A stretch of DNA of 64,000 nt, from contig DATLXN010000014.1 of NCBI GenBank assembly GCA_035575715.1, positions 62,001 to 126,000 on the forward strand, written 5' to 3'. The stretch's first letter is position 1, and each line of letters starts with the position of its first letter. This stretch comes from JACCSI01 sp035575715 (GTDB lineage: Bacteria > Acidobacteriota > Vicinamibacteria > Vicinamibacterales > UBA2999). The position numbers and the translations under genes were made by a program. The notes beneath the pieces were generated by a model. The model saw only the letters and a list, made by a program, of their open reading frames with translations, searched no databases and had not been told where the DNA came from. Below are positions 28,264 through 36,503 of the stretch, piece by piece.

Positions 28264-29079
28264 ATGCATCGCCAATACGTGCACCTCGACGGCCGGACCG
28301 TTGCCTACTTCGACTCTGCTCCGACCGAACGGTCGGCGCGCGTCCTGGTGCTGATCCACGCGTTTCCGCTCGGCGCGGCCATGTGGGAGGGCCAGGTCAA
28401 GGCGCTCCCCGAAGGCTGGCGATTGCTGGCGCCTGACCTGCGCGGGTTCGGCGGTTCGACGCTGCCCGAGGTTGATAACCATCCAGCGATGGCCGACTAC
28501 GCCGCCGACGTCACCGACCTGTTGAGTGAACTGGGGATTGAATCGGCGGTCATCGGCGGCTGTTCGATGGGCGGTTACGTCGCGTTTGCTGTCATGCGTG
28601 CCGCGCCGGGGCTCGCCAAAGCCTTGATCCTCGTCGATACGCGGGCCACTGCCGACACTTCGGAAGGCCGCGCCAATCGGCGCGGCATGCTGGCGTTACT
28701 CGACCGCGAAGGCGCGTCGGGCGTGGCCCGCGAGATGATGCCGAAGTTGTTAGGCAAAACCTCCATCGACCAACGCCAGGACCTCGAGCCGCTGGTGCGA
28801 CGATTCATCAAGCAACAATCGCCGGCAGCCGTGCGCGGTGCAATCAACCGCATGATGGAACGTCCCGACTCCACGGCGGTGCTGCAGAACCTCACCATTC
28901 CCACGCTGATCATCGTCGGCGAAGAAGACACGCTGACGCCGCCTGATGATGCGCGCAAGATGCAGGCGAGCTATCCCAGTAGCGAGCTGGTCGTCCTGGC
29001 GAGGACTGGACATCTCCCCAGTCTCGAGCAGCCAGACGCTTTCAACGCCGCCGTTCGCACATTTCTCTCGGCGCTTTAG
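28264..29079 (+). CDS. Alpha/beta hydrolase
   Basis: 271-residue cytosolic hydrolase. Nucleophile elbow GGCSMGGY with the catalytic Ser at about residue 101, oxyanion region LIHAFPLGAAMW, LAPDLRGFGGST, Asp in VGEEDTLTPPDD and His in ARTGHLPSLEQP. The start codon abuts the preceding stop (TAGATG), so translation is coupled. Substrate unknown; this subgroup includes enol-lactonases and esterases. Confidence 0.88.
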   Translation: MHRQYVHLDGRTVAYFDSAPTERSARVLVLIHAFPLGAAMWEGQVKALPEGWRLLAPDLRGFGGSTLPEVDNHPAMADYAADVTDLLSELGIESAVIGGCSMGGYVAFAVMRAAPGLAKALILVDTRATADTSEGRANRRGMLALLDREGASGVAREMMPKLLGKTSIDQRQDLEPLVRRFIKQQSPAAVRGAINRMMERPDSTAVLQNLTIPTLIIVGEEDTLTPPDDARKMQASYPSSELVVLARTGHLPSLEQPDAFNAAVRTFLSAL

Positions 29080-29084
29080 AAAAA

Positions 29085-29118
29085 CAGGGATCAGGGATCA
29101 GGGATCAAGGATCAGGGA
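29085..29118. repeat. 7-bp tandem repeat (CAGGGAT x ~5)
   Basis: Nearly five copies of CAGGGAT, one with a change. The last AGGGA lies 4 bp before the SDR start codon and could double as its ribosome-binding site. Confidence 0.85.
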
Positions 29119-29122
29119 ACGA

Positions 29123-29899
29123 ATGGATTTACAGCTTGCCGGTAAGGTCGCCATCGTCACGGGTGCCAGTCGCGGTCTGGGATTTGCGAGCGCGAACGCG
29201 CTGGTGGCCGAAGGGTGCCATGTGGTGATGTGCGCGCGTGGCGCGGACCGCCTCGAGCAAGCCGCGGGAGAATTGCGAGTGGTGGCGCCGGCGGGCACCG
29301 AGATCGTGGCTGTCACAGCCGACGTCTCCACGACCGATGGGGTGACGAAGGTTGTCAACGCGGCCGTCGGCAAATTGGGAAGCATCGACGTGCTGGTCAA
29401 CAACGTCGGACTGGCCAAAGGCGCCGGGCTGCTCGATACGCCTGACGAGACGTGGCAGGAAGCGCTCGATCAGACGCTGTTCCCGACGATTCGCATGTCG
29501 CGTGCGGCGCTGCCGTTTCTCAAGCAGCGCGGTGGCGGAACGATTGTGATCATTTCGTCGATTTTCGGGCGCGAAGCGGGCGGCCGGATGGCCTATAACG
29601 CGGTGAAGGCGGCGGAACTGAGTCTGACAAAATCACTGGCGCAGCAACTCGCCAAGGATCAGGTGCGCGTGGTCGGCGTCGCGCCCGGCTCGATTTTATT
29701 TCCGGGCGGTTCGTGGCATGCACGCCAGCAAGCCGACCCGGAAGGTATTGCCGATTTCGTCCGTCACGAATTGCCGTTTGGGCGTTTCGGTCGCCCCGAA
29801 GAAGTAGGCGATGTCGTCGCCTTCCTCGCGTCGCTGCGCGCCAGCTGGGTCAGCGGCACCACGGTTGTCGTCGACGGCGCGCAATCACGGATGTTTTAG
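29123..29899 (+). CDS. SDR family oxidoreductase
   Basis: 258-residue NAD(P)-dependent short-chain dehydrogenase. Cofactor motif TGASRGLGFA (residues about 13-22), NNVG, catalytic Ser in IISSIFG, and YNAVKAA with Tyr/Lys. C-terminus GTTVVVDGAQSRMF is typical. Start at ATG 29,123, directly after the CAGGGAT repeat; the longer ORF reading from 28,946 overlaps the hydrolase gene and is rejected. Substrate unknown. Confidence 0.9.
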   Translation: MDLQLAGKVAIVTGASRGLGFASANALVAEGCHVVMCARGADRLEQAAGELRVVAPAGTEIVAVTADVSTTDGVTKVVNAAVGKLGSIDVLVNNVGLAKGAGLLDTPDETWQEALDQTLFPTIRMSRAALPFLKQRGGGTIVIISSIFGREAGGRMAYNAVKAAELSLTKSLAQQLAKDQVRVVGVAPGSILFPGGSWHARQQADPEGIADFVRHELPFGRFGRPEEVGDVVAFLASLRASWVSGTTVVVDGAQSRMF

Positions 29900-29938
29900 G
29901 CGGAAGAAAAAGACGAAAGACGAAAGAAAAAAGACGTA

Positions 29939-31279
29939 TTACGAATTAGGCGCAGCCCCTCCGGGTGCGTTGCGGAAGACGGCCCAATAAACTGGCAGTC
30001 CGGCCAGCACCACCGCAAACACAATTGACGTCCACTTGGGATCGCTGATCAATGCGTTGATGACCAGATACACCGACGCCGCGATAAACACCGCAGGGAC
30101 GATCGGGTAGCCGATGACCTTGTACGGTCGGTGCAGATGTGGCTGCGAGCGCCGCAAGCGATAGATCGCGGCCACGCTCAGTCCGTAGAATGGCCACATC
30201 GCCAACACGAACGTATCGGTCAATTGCTCGAAGGTCTGGGTCATCACCATCGCGATGCCCAGCACGCACGCCAGCATGATCGCGACGTATGGCGTATTGA
30301 ACTTCGGGTGGACCGCGGCGATCGCCTTGAAGAACAGCCGGTCATCGGCCATCGCAAAAAAAATGCGCGGCGAGGCCAACATGCTGCCCATCAGCGACCC
30401 AAAGGTCGAAATCATGACCACGACAGAGATGAACGCTGCGCCGGCTTGGCCAAACAGCGCCGCCATCGTATCGGCCGCAATCAGCCGCGACGATTGCACC
30501 TTCTCGATTGGGTTCATGTAGAGATAGGCGACGTTCGCAGAGATGTAGATTGCAATGATCGCGAGCGTGCCGAAGATGATGGCGCGTGGCAGGTTGCGCT
30601 GCGGGTCTTTGACTTCGCCGCTGGCAAATGACAGATCGGCAAACCCGTCATAGGCCCACAACACCGAGATCAACGCGAGGCCGAAGAGCCCCGCCTGAAC
30701 CGGAGTGTCGGTCGGCGCGAGATTCGACCACGTGGCGCCCGACCCGCCGCCGAGCAAGAACGAGAAGAGCACCAGCAGCGCCAAGGCACCGAACTTGGTG
30801 ATCGTTGAGATACCCGTGAACAGTGCACCAAACTGCACGCCGGCGATGTTGACGAGCGCGGCAAACGCAATCGCGCCGGCGGCCAGGTAATCCGCGCCGG
30901 ACGGATACAGGGCGGGATCGATGCCGAAGACGCGGAGGCAATACTCGCCGAACACCGAGGAGATCCCGCCCAGCGCCGCTGCGCGGATGAGGACCAGTTG
31001 TGCCCACCCGTAGACAAAGGCGTACGGTCGGCCCCACCCCTCGCGCAGGTACACGTACATGCCGCCGGTTTCGGGCATGGCCGCCGACAATTCGGCGAAT
31101 GCCAGGGCGCCGCACAAAACGATCAGGCCGCCGACGATCCAGACGGCCAGCATCATGGTCGGCTCGGGCACGCGCGTCGCGATACCCGCCGGAGTGCGGA
31201 AGATGCCGCCTCCGATGGTGATGCCGATGACGATTCCGATAGAGCTCCAGAGCCCGAGGCGCCGGACCAGTGTGGGCAT
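29939..31279 (-). CDS. APC family amino acid permease
   Basis: 446-residue inner-membrane transporter with about 12 hydrophobic spans. The first helix, LWSSIGIVIGITIGGGIFRTP, contains the unwound substrate-binding G-G-G-I-F motif, followed by FAELSAAMPETGGMYVYLRE, typical of the LAT/basic amino acid branch. The ATG at 31,279 is used; the reading frame upstream overlaps the divergent kinase gene. A TATATT -10-like box about 9 bp before the ATG suggests an almost leaderless message. Confidence 0.93.
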   Translation of the reverse strand: MPTLVRRLGLWSSIGIVIGITIGGGIFRTPAGIATRVPEPTMMLAVWIVGGLIVLCGALAFAELSAAMPETGGMYVYLREGWGRPYAFVYGWAQLVLIRAAALGGISSVFGEYCLRVFGIDPALYPSGADYLAAGAIAFAALVNIAGVQFGALFTGISTITKFGALALLVLFSFLLGGGSGATWSNLAPTDTPVQAGLFGLALISVLWAYDGFADLSFASGEVKDPQRNLPRAIIFGTLAIIAIYISANVAYLYMNPIEKVQSSRLIAADTMAALFGQAGAAFISVVVMISTFGSLMGSMLASPRIFFAMADDRLFFKAIAAVHPKFNTPYVAIMLACVLGIAMVMTQTFEQLTDTFVLAMWPFYGLSVAAIYRLRRSQPHLHRPYKVIGYPIVPAVFIAASVYLVINALISDPKWTSIVFAVVLAGLPVYWAVFRNAPGGAAPNS

Positions 31280-31285
31280 GCCGGG

Positions 31286-31296
31286 CCAATATAATT
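31286..31296. promoter_or_regulatory. Shared bidirectional -10 element CCAATATAATT between permease and kinase
   Basis: TATAAT at 31,290-31,295 faces the kinase, whose GTG start at 31,302 is where transcription would begin, so the message should be leaderless. TATATT on the minus strand faces the permease ATG at 31,279. No convincing -35 hexamer is seen on either side. Confidence 0.55.
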
Positions 31297-31301
31297 GATG
31301 C

Positions 31302-33752
31302 GTGGCCACAGGGACAGGCCTAATCGGGTCGACCATCCGCCAATACCGGATCATCGAACGCCTTGGCGGTGGCGGGATGGGAGAGGTGTACCTCGCCGAA
31401 GACCAGCGCCTGGGCCGCCGGGTCGCGCTCAAATTTCTCGCCGCCCACGTCAGCGCGGATGGTGAAGCGCGCGGCCGCCTGATCCGCGAGGCCCAGGCCG
31501 CCGCCCTGCTGCGATCGCCGCACATCGCGGTCACTTACGACCTGGTCGAGGAAGACGAGGCGTTGTTCATCGCCATGGAATACGTCGAAGGCGAGCTGCT
31601 TTCGACACGGATCGCGCGTGGGCCATTGCCGGTCCTCGACGCGCTCGATGTGGCGCTGCAACTGGCCGACGCGCTCGACGAAGCGCACAGTCGCGGCGTG
31701 GTGCACCGCGACATCAAGAGCGCCAACGTGATGATCACGTCGCGCCAGTTGGTCAAGGTGCTCGATTTTGGGCTCGCCAAGTTCGTGCCGACGCCGACCG
31801 CCGGAGATGTTCAGACCATGGCCGGCCGGACCATGCCCGGGATGGTGTTGGGGACGCTCAATTACATGGCGCCCGAACAACTGAGCGGCGGTGAGGTCGA
31901 CCATCGCGCCGATCTGTTTTCAACCGGCGTGGTGCTCTACGAAATGCTCGCCGCGCGGCTGCCGTTCCCTGGCTCAACCCTGCCGGAGATTGCTGACCGC
32001 ATCCTCAACCAGCAACCTGACGCGATCGCGCGCTACAACTACAGTGCCGGCGAAGATATCGACGCGATTCTTCGCAAGGCCTTCCAGAAGCAGCCGCAGT
32101 TCCGCTATCAAGCCGCGCGCGACCTCTACATCGACCTGCTGCACGCGCGTCGGCGGACCAATCAGGCCGATTCGACGCAGCGCGGGTCGGCGGCGTGGCT
32201 CGGCCCCATTGATTTTGCCGATGCTGCCGCGCCGATGCCGGTGCGACCGCCATCGGGCCCGCGCACGGCCGTTGAAGGCGAATTGGTGGCGGTGCTCAAC
32301 TTCTCGAACATCACCGGCAATCCGGCCGATGACTGGGTCGGTCAAGGTATCGCCGAATCGCTGACTGCCGACCTGACGCGCGTGAAGACACTCGCGGTGG
32401 TGCCGCGCGAGCAGATCTTCGATCTGCAACGCAATCTGACGTCGCACGGCCGCCATGTCGATGAGCATCAAGCCGTGGAGCTCGGCCGGCGTCTTGGTGC
32501 CCGAGCGGTGGTCAGCGGGGCCTACCAGCGTCTGGCGACGCGGATTCGGATTACCGCGCAGGCGATCGACGTCAGCAGTGGCCGCCTGTTGGCCACGGTG
32601 AAGCTGGACGGCGCGCTCGATGAGCTGTTCGAGTTGCAGGACAAGCTGGTGATGGAACTGCTGCAGCGCGGTTTACGACAGGACGTGAACCAGAGCGAGC
32701 TCGCAGCGCTCGAAGGTGGGGGCACGCAGTCGCTGGAGGCATTCGAGGCCTACTCGCGCGGCATGCTCAATCTCCGGCTGGCCGGTCGCGATTCGGTCGA
32801 TCGCGCGATCGTGCTGCTCGAAGAAGCCGTCCGGCGTGACCCGGAGTATGCGGAGGCCGCAGTGGCTCTCGGTGGCGCACTGCAACTCAAAGGCTCGTTC
32901 CTCTCGCTGCCCGACCTGTTGCAGCGCAGCCTGGAACTGCTTCGGGTCGTCGTGCAGCGGCGCCCCGACTATGCCGACGCGCATGCGCGACTGGGCAGCA
33001 CGCTGCTCGCCCTCGGGCGTCCAGATGACGCGATTGCGACGCTGCGGCAGGCGCTGCAGATCGATCCCGCTCATGGCGCGGCGCGTGGCATCCTCGCCCG
33101 CACCTACTGGGTCGGCAAGGGCCGGATCGACGAGGCGATCACGGAATTCGAGCACACCCTGCGACTCAACCCCGCCGGCGGCTACGCGTTTCTGCAGCTG
33201 GCCCTGCTCTATACCCTGCGCGGCGATTTCGCCAAGGGCGAGGAGATCGCGCGCCGCGCCATCGCACTGCAGGAGCAGGCGATGTCCGGGACGGCGGGGC
33301 TGCTGATTGTCGGAGCCCACACGCGACTTGGCTACGCGCTATACCGGCAGGGTCGATACGAGGACGCGATCCGCGAATATCGCCGCGAGCTGGAATATGT
33401 CTCGGCCGGCAACCATGTGTTGCGGGAGCGGACGAGTATCGAATTGAACCAGAAGCTTGGCGCGGTGTATCGACGCACTGGCGACCTGCATCAGGCCGTG
33501 ATCTATGAAGACTTCGCCCTCGAGGCGTTTGCCGCGCGGCTGACCGGCGGTGGCGACGACCCGTTCACGCGGTATTATCTGGCGTCGTTGCACGCACTAC
33601 GGGGTGAGGCGGATACGGTGCTCGATCATCTGCAGTCGCCGTTGCGCGAGCTGACCGCATTTACGCACTGGCGTCTCCCGCGCGACCCGGACTTCGATCC
33701 GGTGCGCGACCATCCTCTTTTCAAGGATCTGATTCATGAAGCGATCGAGTGA
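31302..33752 (+). CDS. Serine/threonine protein kinase with TolB/FlgO-like and TPR domains
   Basis: 816-residue Hanks-type kinase. Gly-rich loop LGGGGMGEVY (21-30), Lys44 in VALKF, catalytic HRDIKSAN (135-142), DFG at 155-157, and GTLNYMAPEQ in the activation segment. A middle domain (about 290-450; VAVLNFSNITGNPADDWVGQGIAESL) resembles the TolB/FlgO-type module often fused to such kinases. From about 470 it is TPR repeats (EAVRRDPEYAEAAVALG, PDYADAHARLGSTLLALG, IDPAHGAARGILAR). No transmembrane segment, so cytoplasmic, unlike most PknB-like sensors. Frequent in Acidobacteriota. Confidence 0.93.
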   Translation: MATGTGLIGSTIRQYRIIERLGGGGMGEVYLAEDQRLGRRVALKFLAAHVSADGEARGRLIREAQAAALLRSPHIAVTYDLVEEDEALFIAMEYVEGELLSTRIARGPLPVLDALDVALQLADALDEAHSRGVVHRDIKSANVMITSRQLVKVLDFGLAKFVPTPTAGDVQTMAGRTMPGMVLGTLNYMAPEQLSGGEVDHRADLFSTGVVLYEMLAARLPFPGSTLPEIADRILNQQPDAIARYNYSAGEDIDAILRKAFQKQPQFRYQAARDLYIDLLHARRRTNQADSTQRGSAAWLGPIDFADAAAPMPVRPPSGPRTAVEGELVAVLNFSNITGNPADDWVGQGIAESLTADLTRVKTLAVVPREQIFDLQRNLTSHGRHVDEHQAVELGRRLGARAVVSGAYQRLATRIRITAQAIDVSSGRLLATVKLDGALDELFELQDKLVMELLQRGLRQDVNQSELAALEGGGTQSLEAFEAYSRGMLNLRLAGRDSVDRAIVLLEEAVRRDPEYAEAAVALGGALQLKGSFLSLPDLLQRSLELLRVVVQRRPDYADAHARLGSTLLALGRPDDAIATLRQALQIDPAHGAARGILARTYWVGKGRIDEAITEFEHTLRLNPAGGYAFLQLALLYTLRGDFAKGEEIARRAIALQEQAMSGTAGLLIVGAHTRLGYALYRQGRYEDAIREYRRELEYVSAGNHVLRERTSIELNQKLGAVYRRTGDLHQAVIYEDFALEAFAARLTGGGDDPFTRYYLASLHALRGEADTVLDHLQSPLRELTAFTHWRLPRDPDFDPVRDHPLFKDLIHEAIE

Positions 33753-34376
33753 TGTGATGTATGCGGTGATGTTCGTGATCGTCGCGGCGTCCCGGCGAGC
33801 GCACAAGAGATCGATCCGGATGATGAAGCGTGCGTCGAGTCAAAGCTGGTCGAGTCCAAACTGATGCCGCGGATGCCAGGCTGTCGGGTGCAGGCCTGCA
33901 ACAGCCGGGAATTTGACAGCACCGATCTGGTGATTAATACCGCGGGCGACGCCAAGACGCTCGAGGGGCGCTGCTCGTCAAACAGATGCAGCAGGAGATG
34001 ACCGCTGGTGCGCAGGCGATCGCTGACGCGATCAACGCCTCAGGGAAGCTCGATCTGTACGGCATCAATTTCGCGACCGGCTCCGCCGCGATCTCACCCG
34101 AGAGCGACAAGGTGCTGACCGATATCCTCGCGGTGCTGAGCGCCAACGCCGACTGGCAGCTGCGCGTCGAGGGACACACCGACAACGTCGGCCACGCCGC
34201 CGCCAACCTCAACTCTCACAAGCCCGCGCCACCGCGGTGGTCGCCTGGCTCGCCGGACAGGGCATTGCGACCGGCCGCTTGACCGCCGCGGATCTTGGCG
34301 ACACGCAACCGGTCGACGCCAATGCGACCGACGCGGGGCGCGCCAAGAACGCCGCGTCGCCCTGATTAAGCAGTAA
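33736..34376 (+). pseudogene. OmpA-family protein, frameshifted
   Basis: Translating and switching frames recovers an OmpA C-terminal peptidoglycan-binding domain: INFATGSAAISPESDKVL, LRVEGHTDNVG, then after a shift SQARATAVVAWLAGQGIA and GDTQPVDANATDAGRAKN, and after another shift RRVALIKQ and a TAA. An upstream piece (EIDPDDEACVESK, VQACNSREFDSTDL) is joined by at least two more shifts, near CCC and GGGG runs. At least four frame breaks in 640 bp mean a decayed gene or assembly errors in homopolymers. Its 5' end overlaps the 3' end of the kinase gene. Confidence 0.8.
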
Positions 34377-34391
34377 TTCGGCGACAATGCG

Positions 34392-34625
34392 TCAGCTTGT
34401 CGCCGCGCGTCCGGTGCGCCACGGATTGCCCTCGGTGGGCGACCGGAATCCGGCGTGACCACTCAGGCGTGCGGCCTGTTCGCGCAGTGTGGCGGCTTCG
34501 AGCTCGAGTCGTTCCGCCCGCGCGGTGATGAGGTCAACCAGATCCTGGCGCTGCGCATCGTCCGCTTCAGCCGGCGGAAGTGGTAGCAGGAAGTCGTGGA
34601 TGCTCGACTTGAATGGATTCACCAT
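34392..34625 (-). CDS. Hypothetical 77-residue protein
   Basis: Starts MVNPFKSSIHDFLLPLPP and contains a coiled-coil stretch (VDLITARAERLELEAATLRE). An upstream GTG/ATG extension to 34,679 adds 18 unlikely residues. No family recognised. It lies between the OmpA pseudogene and the transposon and may be genuine but unproven. Confidence 0.45.
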   Translation of the reverse strand: MVNPFKSSIHDFLLPLPPAEADDAQRQDLVDLITARAERLELEAATLREQAARLSGHAGFRSPTEGNPWRTGRAATS

Positions 34626-34700
34626 GGCAACGACAAGTGTGAGAGCTCGACTCGTCGGAGAATGTTCTCGATTGCACACCGGGCAGTAAGAATGGTTGCG

Positions 34701-34708
34701 CTCGGCGT
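34701..34708. repeat. Left target-site duplication CTCGGCGT
   Basis: Eight bases directly abutting the left terminal inverted repeat, repeated exactly at 37,838-37,845. Eight-base duplications are characteristic of the IS1595 family. Confidence 0.85.
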
Positions 34709-34740
34709 CGCAATTATATAGTTCACAAACCCAAGCGGGA
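34709..34740 (+). repeat. Left terminal inverted repeat of the transposon
   Basis: Starts CGCAATTATATAGTTCACAA and continues with ACCCAAGCGGGA. It matches the reverse complement of the right end at 28 of 32 positions; the first 12 bases are identical. It contains an outward-facing TATAAT on the minus strand. Confidence 0.88.
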
Positions 34741-34856
34741 CCGCTGAGCGATTAACCCTAATTGGCGAATTTTGTGCAATTTGAAATAAGACTAATAAGT
34801 CGCCACTTTTAGGTCTGAGTGGCGTCTAATAATGAGAGTATCATCTGAGCGTTTTT
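34741..34856. other. AT-rich left sub-terminal region of the transposon
   Basis: Markedly richer in A/T than the flanking chromosome, with an inverted pair GCCAC/GTGGC at about 34,803-34,833 and repeated TAATAA words. It may hold the promoter for the ORF that starts at 34,857. No gene seen. Confidence 0.5.
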
Positions 34857-35357
34857 ATGAGCACACTACCCAGAATCCTTCTAGTTGAGCATCGCCGGCC
34901 ATTCAGCTGGACTCTGTTCGGCGTCGTGGTGGTGCTGGCCGCTGTGGCATCGTGGGGCGTCTCTCTGGGCGACCTCTTGGCAAACATCCCCCATTAACGC
35001 GCTCATCCCCAAAGCCTGCGCGACCCCCGAGCTCCAGCCGATCCGTCTGTTTTGTTTCTGACAGTCCTCGTGGTCGCCGTAGGTGTCGAATGGTTTCGAT
35101 TCTATGCTCACCCGGAGGGACTTGGGGCGGTCCGGTTCCCTGGAGTACTCCGAACGGCATCGGTTGTCGCAAACCTTTGGTATCACGTCTGGAACCCCGC
35201 ACCTGGGTACCGGAAGGCGGCGGTATCGTCCTTTCTCAGTGAGCTAGGAATGCCGAGTGCCGTCGCCATCGTTGGCGGGATGATCTACAACGTCTGGATC
35301 GCAATCTATAACGCCTTCGCCGAGGCGACCGCTCCGTCATTGCCCCACGGTCTGTGA
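34857..35357 (+). pseudogene. Membrane protein reading frame interrupted by in-frame UAA (frameshifted or recoded)
   Basis: One frame runs from ATG 34,857 to TGA 35,355 with a single internal TAA at 34,995. The first 46 codons encode a membrane segment (SWTLFGVVVVLAAVASWGV); after the TAA the frame resumes with FLTVLVVAVGVEWFRFYAHP and a third hydrophobic segment, MPSAVAIVGGMIYNVWIAIY. Two readings are possible: the TAA is decoded by the element's own UUA-anticodon tRNA, or two compensating one-base slips (in CCCCC at 34,988 and TTTT at 35,050) hide a continuous protein, giving the more protein-like join INALIPKACATPELQPIRLF. I favour the slips, though the first cannot be excluded. No family recognised. 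Confidence 0.55.
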
Positions 35358-35362
35358 GCTTC

Positions 35363-35521
35363 CTAAGACGTTTTTTTTCGTTTCTTCACCGTCCTTTTTT
35401 TTGCGCGCTTTCCTGGGGTCTCCTTCGGTGGTGGAGGTGTACCGAGCATCGCCTTGACCGCCTCATCGAAGGCGAGAGGGATATGGAGTGGACGGAGAGG
35501 CTCGGCTTTGCGCTTAGGCAT
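35363..35521 (-). CDS. Small basic protein (52 residues) in the transposon
   Basis: MPKRKAEPLRPLHIPLAFDE then AVKAMLGTPPPPKE and a Lys/Arg-rich tail ending KKRKKTS; stop TAG. The LPFDEAV-type motif followed by a basic tail resembles many tiny uncharacterised proteins of mobile elements. Start ATG at 35,521. The basic tail suggests nucleic-acid binding, which is inference only. Confidence 0.6.
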   Translation of the reverse strand: MPKRKAEPLRPLHIPLAFDEAVKAMLGTPPPPKETPGKRAKKRTVKKRKKTS

Positions 35522-35595
35522 TAGGTATCAACCATCCGGATGCACGGATTGTACTTGTGGGGCGCATGTGCTAAAGTGCGCTCAGGGGCTACCCA

Positions 35596-35916
35596 CTAGC
35601 TATCGCGCTTCGATTTCACCACGAGCCTAAATGCCTTTAGGCCCTTGGAAGAAGCGTATAGCCGCCGCCCGTCTCGGAGGGTGATATAGGCCGTGTAAAC
35701 GACCTCATACCCCTCCGGGATCTGTTCGTCTTCCTTCAGCACATAAATCACCTCCAATCCGACGGAGCCGCCGTCGGGGCGCATCAACAGCGCGCATCCG
35801 ACCGGTTGCTTGGAGGCATCTCTGTGTTCCAGAAAGCGGAACCCCTGAGCGCACCCGCAGTTTACCACAAGCTGCACTAACCGCTGTATTGCTTTTGGGG
35901 CGAAAGATCCCCGCAT
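35596..35916 (-). CDS. Hypothetical 106-residue transposon passenger protein
   Basis: Starts MRGSFAPKAIQRLVQLVVNC and contains EVIYVLKEDEQIPEGYEVVY and LRDGRRLYASSKGLKAFRLV; stop TAG. Mixed alpha/beta, no signal or membrane segment. No family recognised. Divergent from the 135-residue gene with only 44 bp between start codons, so a shared promoter region is likely. Confidence 0.55.
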   Translation of the reverse strand: MRGSFAPKAIQRLVQLVVNCGCAQGFRFLEHRDASKQPVGCALLMRPDGGSVGLEVIYVLKEDEQIPEGYEVVYTAYITLRDGRRLYASSKGLKAFRLVVKSKRDS

Positions 35917-35960
35917 GATCCCTTGCGCTTGATCCCCTGATCCACTACATTAGGATCTCC

Positions 35961-36368
35961 ATGACGTTGAATCCATCGGCGCTGGCGGAACTCAGGCGGG
36001 CTGTCGCCGGACTGGTGGCTGAGCGCGCGTTGATCGATGAGGGGATCGCGGCTATTCGTCGCGTGTTGGCTCATTACGACACCGCGGAGTTCCCTCAGCG
36101 GGTTCCGCTGGCGGCCCCTGCCGACGATCAGCAGCCGGCGAAGACCGATAAATATGCGGGGATGACTATGCGGGAGGTGGTTAGTGTTCACCTGCGCGCT
36201 CACCCAGGTTGGAAGGCCGCAGATGTGACGCGCGTTCTACGTCTAGAAGGCTACAGCCGTGCAGGGGCCACTCGATTCAGTCATCGTGTTTATAACGAGA
36301 TTTGGAGAATGGAACGCGACGGACTCGTCACGAAGAATGAGCATGGCGGGTTCCACCTGAAGGAGTAG
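35961..36368 (+). CDS. Hypothetical 135-residue protein with C-terminal winged-helix-like segment
   Basis: N-terminal helix LAELRRAVAGLVAERALIDE, a linker, then MREVVSVHLRAHPGWKAADV and RFSHRVYNEIWRMERDGLV followed by TKNEHGGFHLKE, which reads like a winged helix (predicted helix-turn-helix ending in a beta hairpin). Stop TAG. Could be the element's regulator; a 14-bp perfect palindrome lies 10 bp after its stop. No named family recognised. Confidence 0.65.
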   Translation: MTLNPSALAELRRAVAGLVAERALIDEGIAAIRRVLAHYDTAEFPQRVPLAAPADDQQPAKTDKYAGMTMREVVSVHLRAHPGWKAADVTRVLRLEGYSRAGATRFSHRVYNEIWRMERDGLVTKNEHGGFHLKE

Positions 36369-36377
36369 ACCCGGATG

Positions 36378-36391
36378 ACAACATGTTGTCC
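36378..36391. promoter_or_regulatory. Perfect 14-bp palindrome GACAACATGTTGTC
   Basis: A symmetric site between the 135-residue gene and the tRNA. Its form fits a dimeric repressor operator, perhaps for the adjacent winged-helix-like protein; the regulator is inference. Confidence 0.5.
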
Positions 36392-36430
36392 CCTCACTCT
36401 GGCCCACCGGGGCAGAGGGGAGAAGACGAA

Positions 36431-36470
36431 GGGCCGTCCTTTTCTGCCGTAGGAAGCTGAAGGACGGCCC
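36431..36470. terminator. Strong stem-loop (11-bp perfect stem)
   Basis: GGGCCGTCCTT (36,431-36,441) pairs perfectly with AAGGACGGCCC (36,460-36,470) around an 18-nt loop. Lies 62 bp after the 135-residue gene and 33 bp before the tRNA. There is no downstream T-run, so it is either a terminator of unusual type or a structured RNA piece. Confidence 0.5.
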
Positions 36471-36503
36471 GTGGGTGGGCGCACCATCGATGCATCCCTA
36501 TGT

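Noticed and set aside
34995..34997. In-frame UAA in the transposon ORF as proof of stop-codon recoding
   Set aside because: The residues just after the UAA (RAHPQSLRDPRAPADPSV) look out-of-frame, and two homopolymer slips give a more convincing protein. Kept only as a testable possibility.
34881..35242. Alternative ORFs on either strand across the broken transposon ORF
   Set aside because: Arg/Pro/Ser-rich composition typical of shadow frames, and the overlapping plus-strand frame has clear membrane segments.
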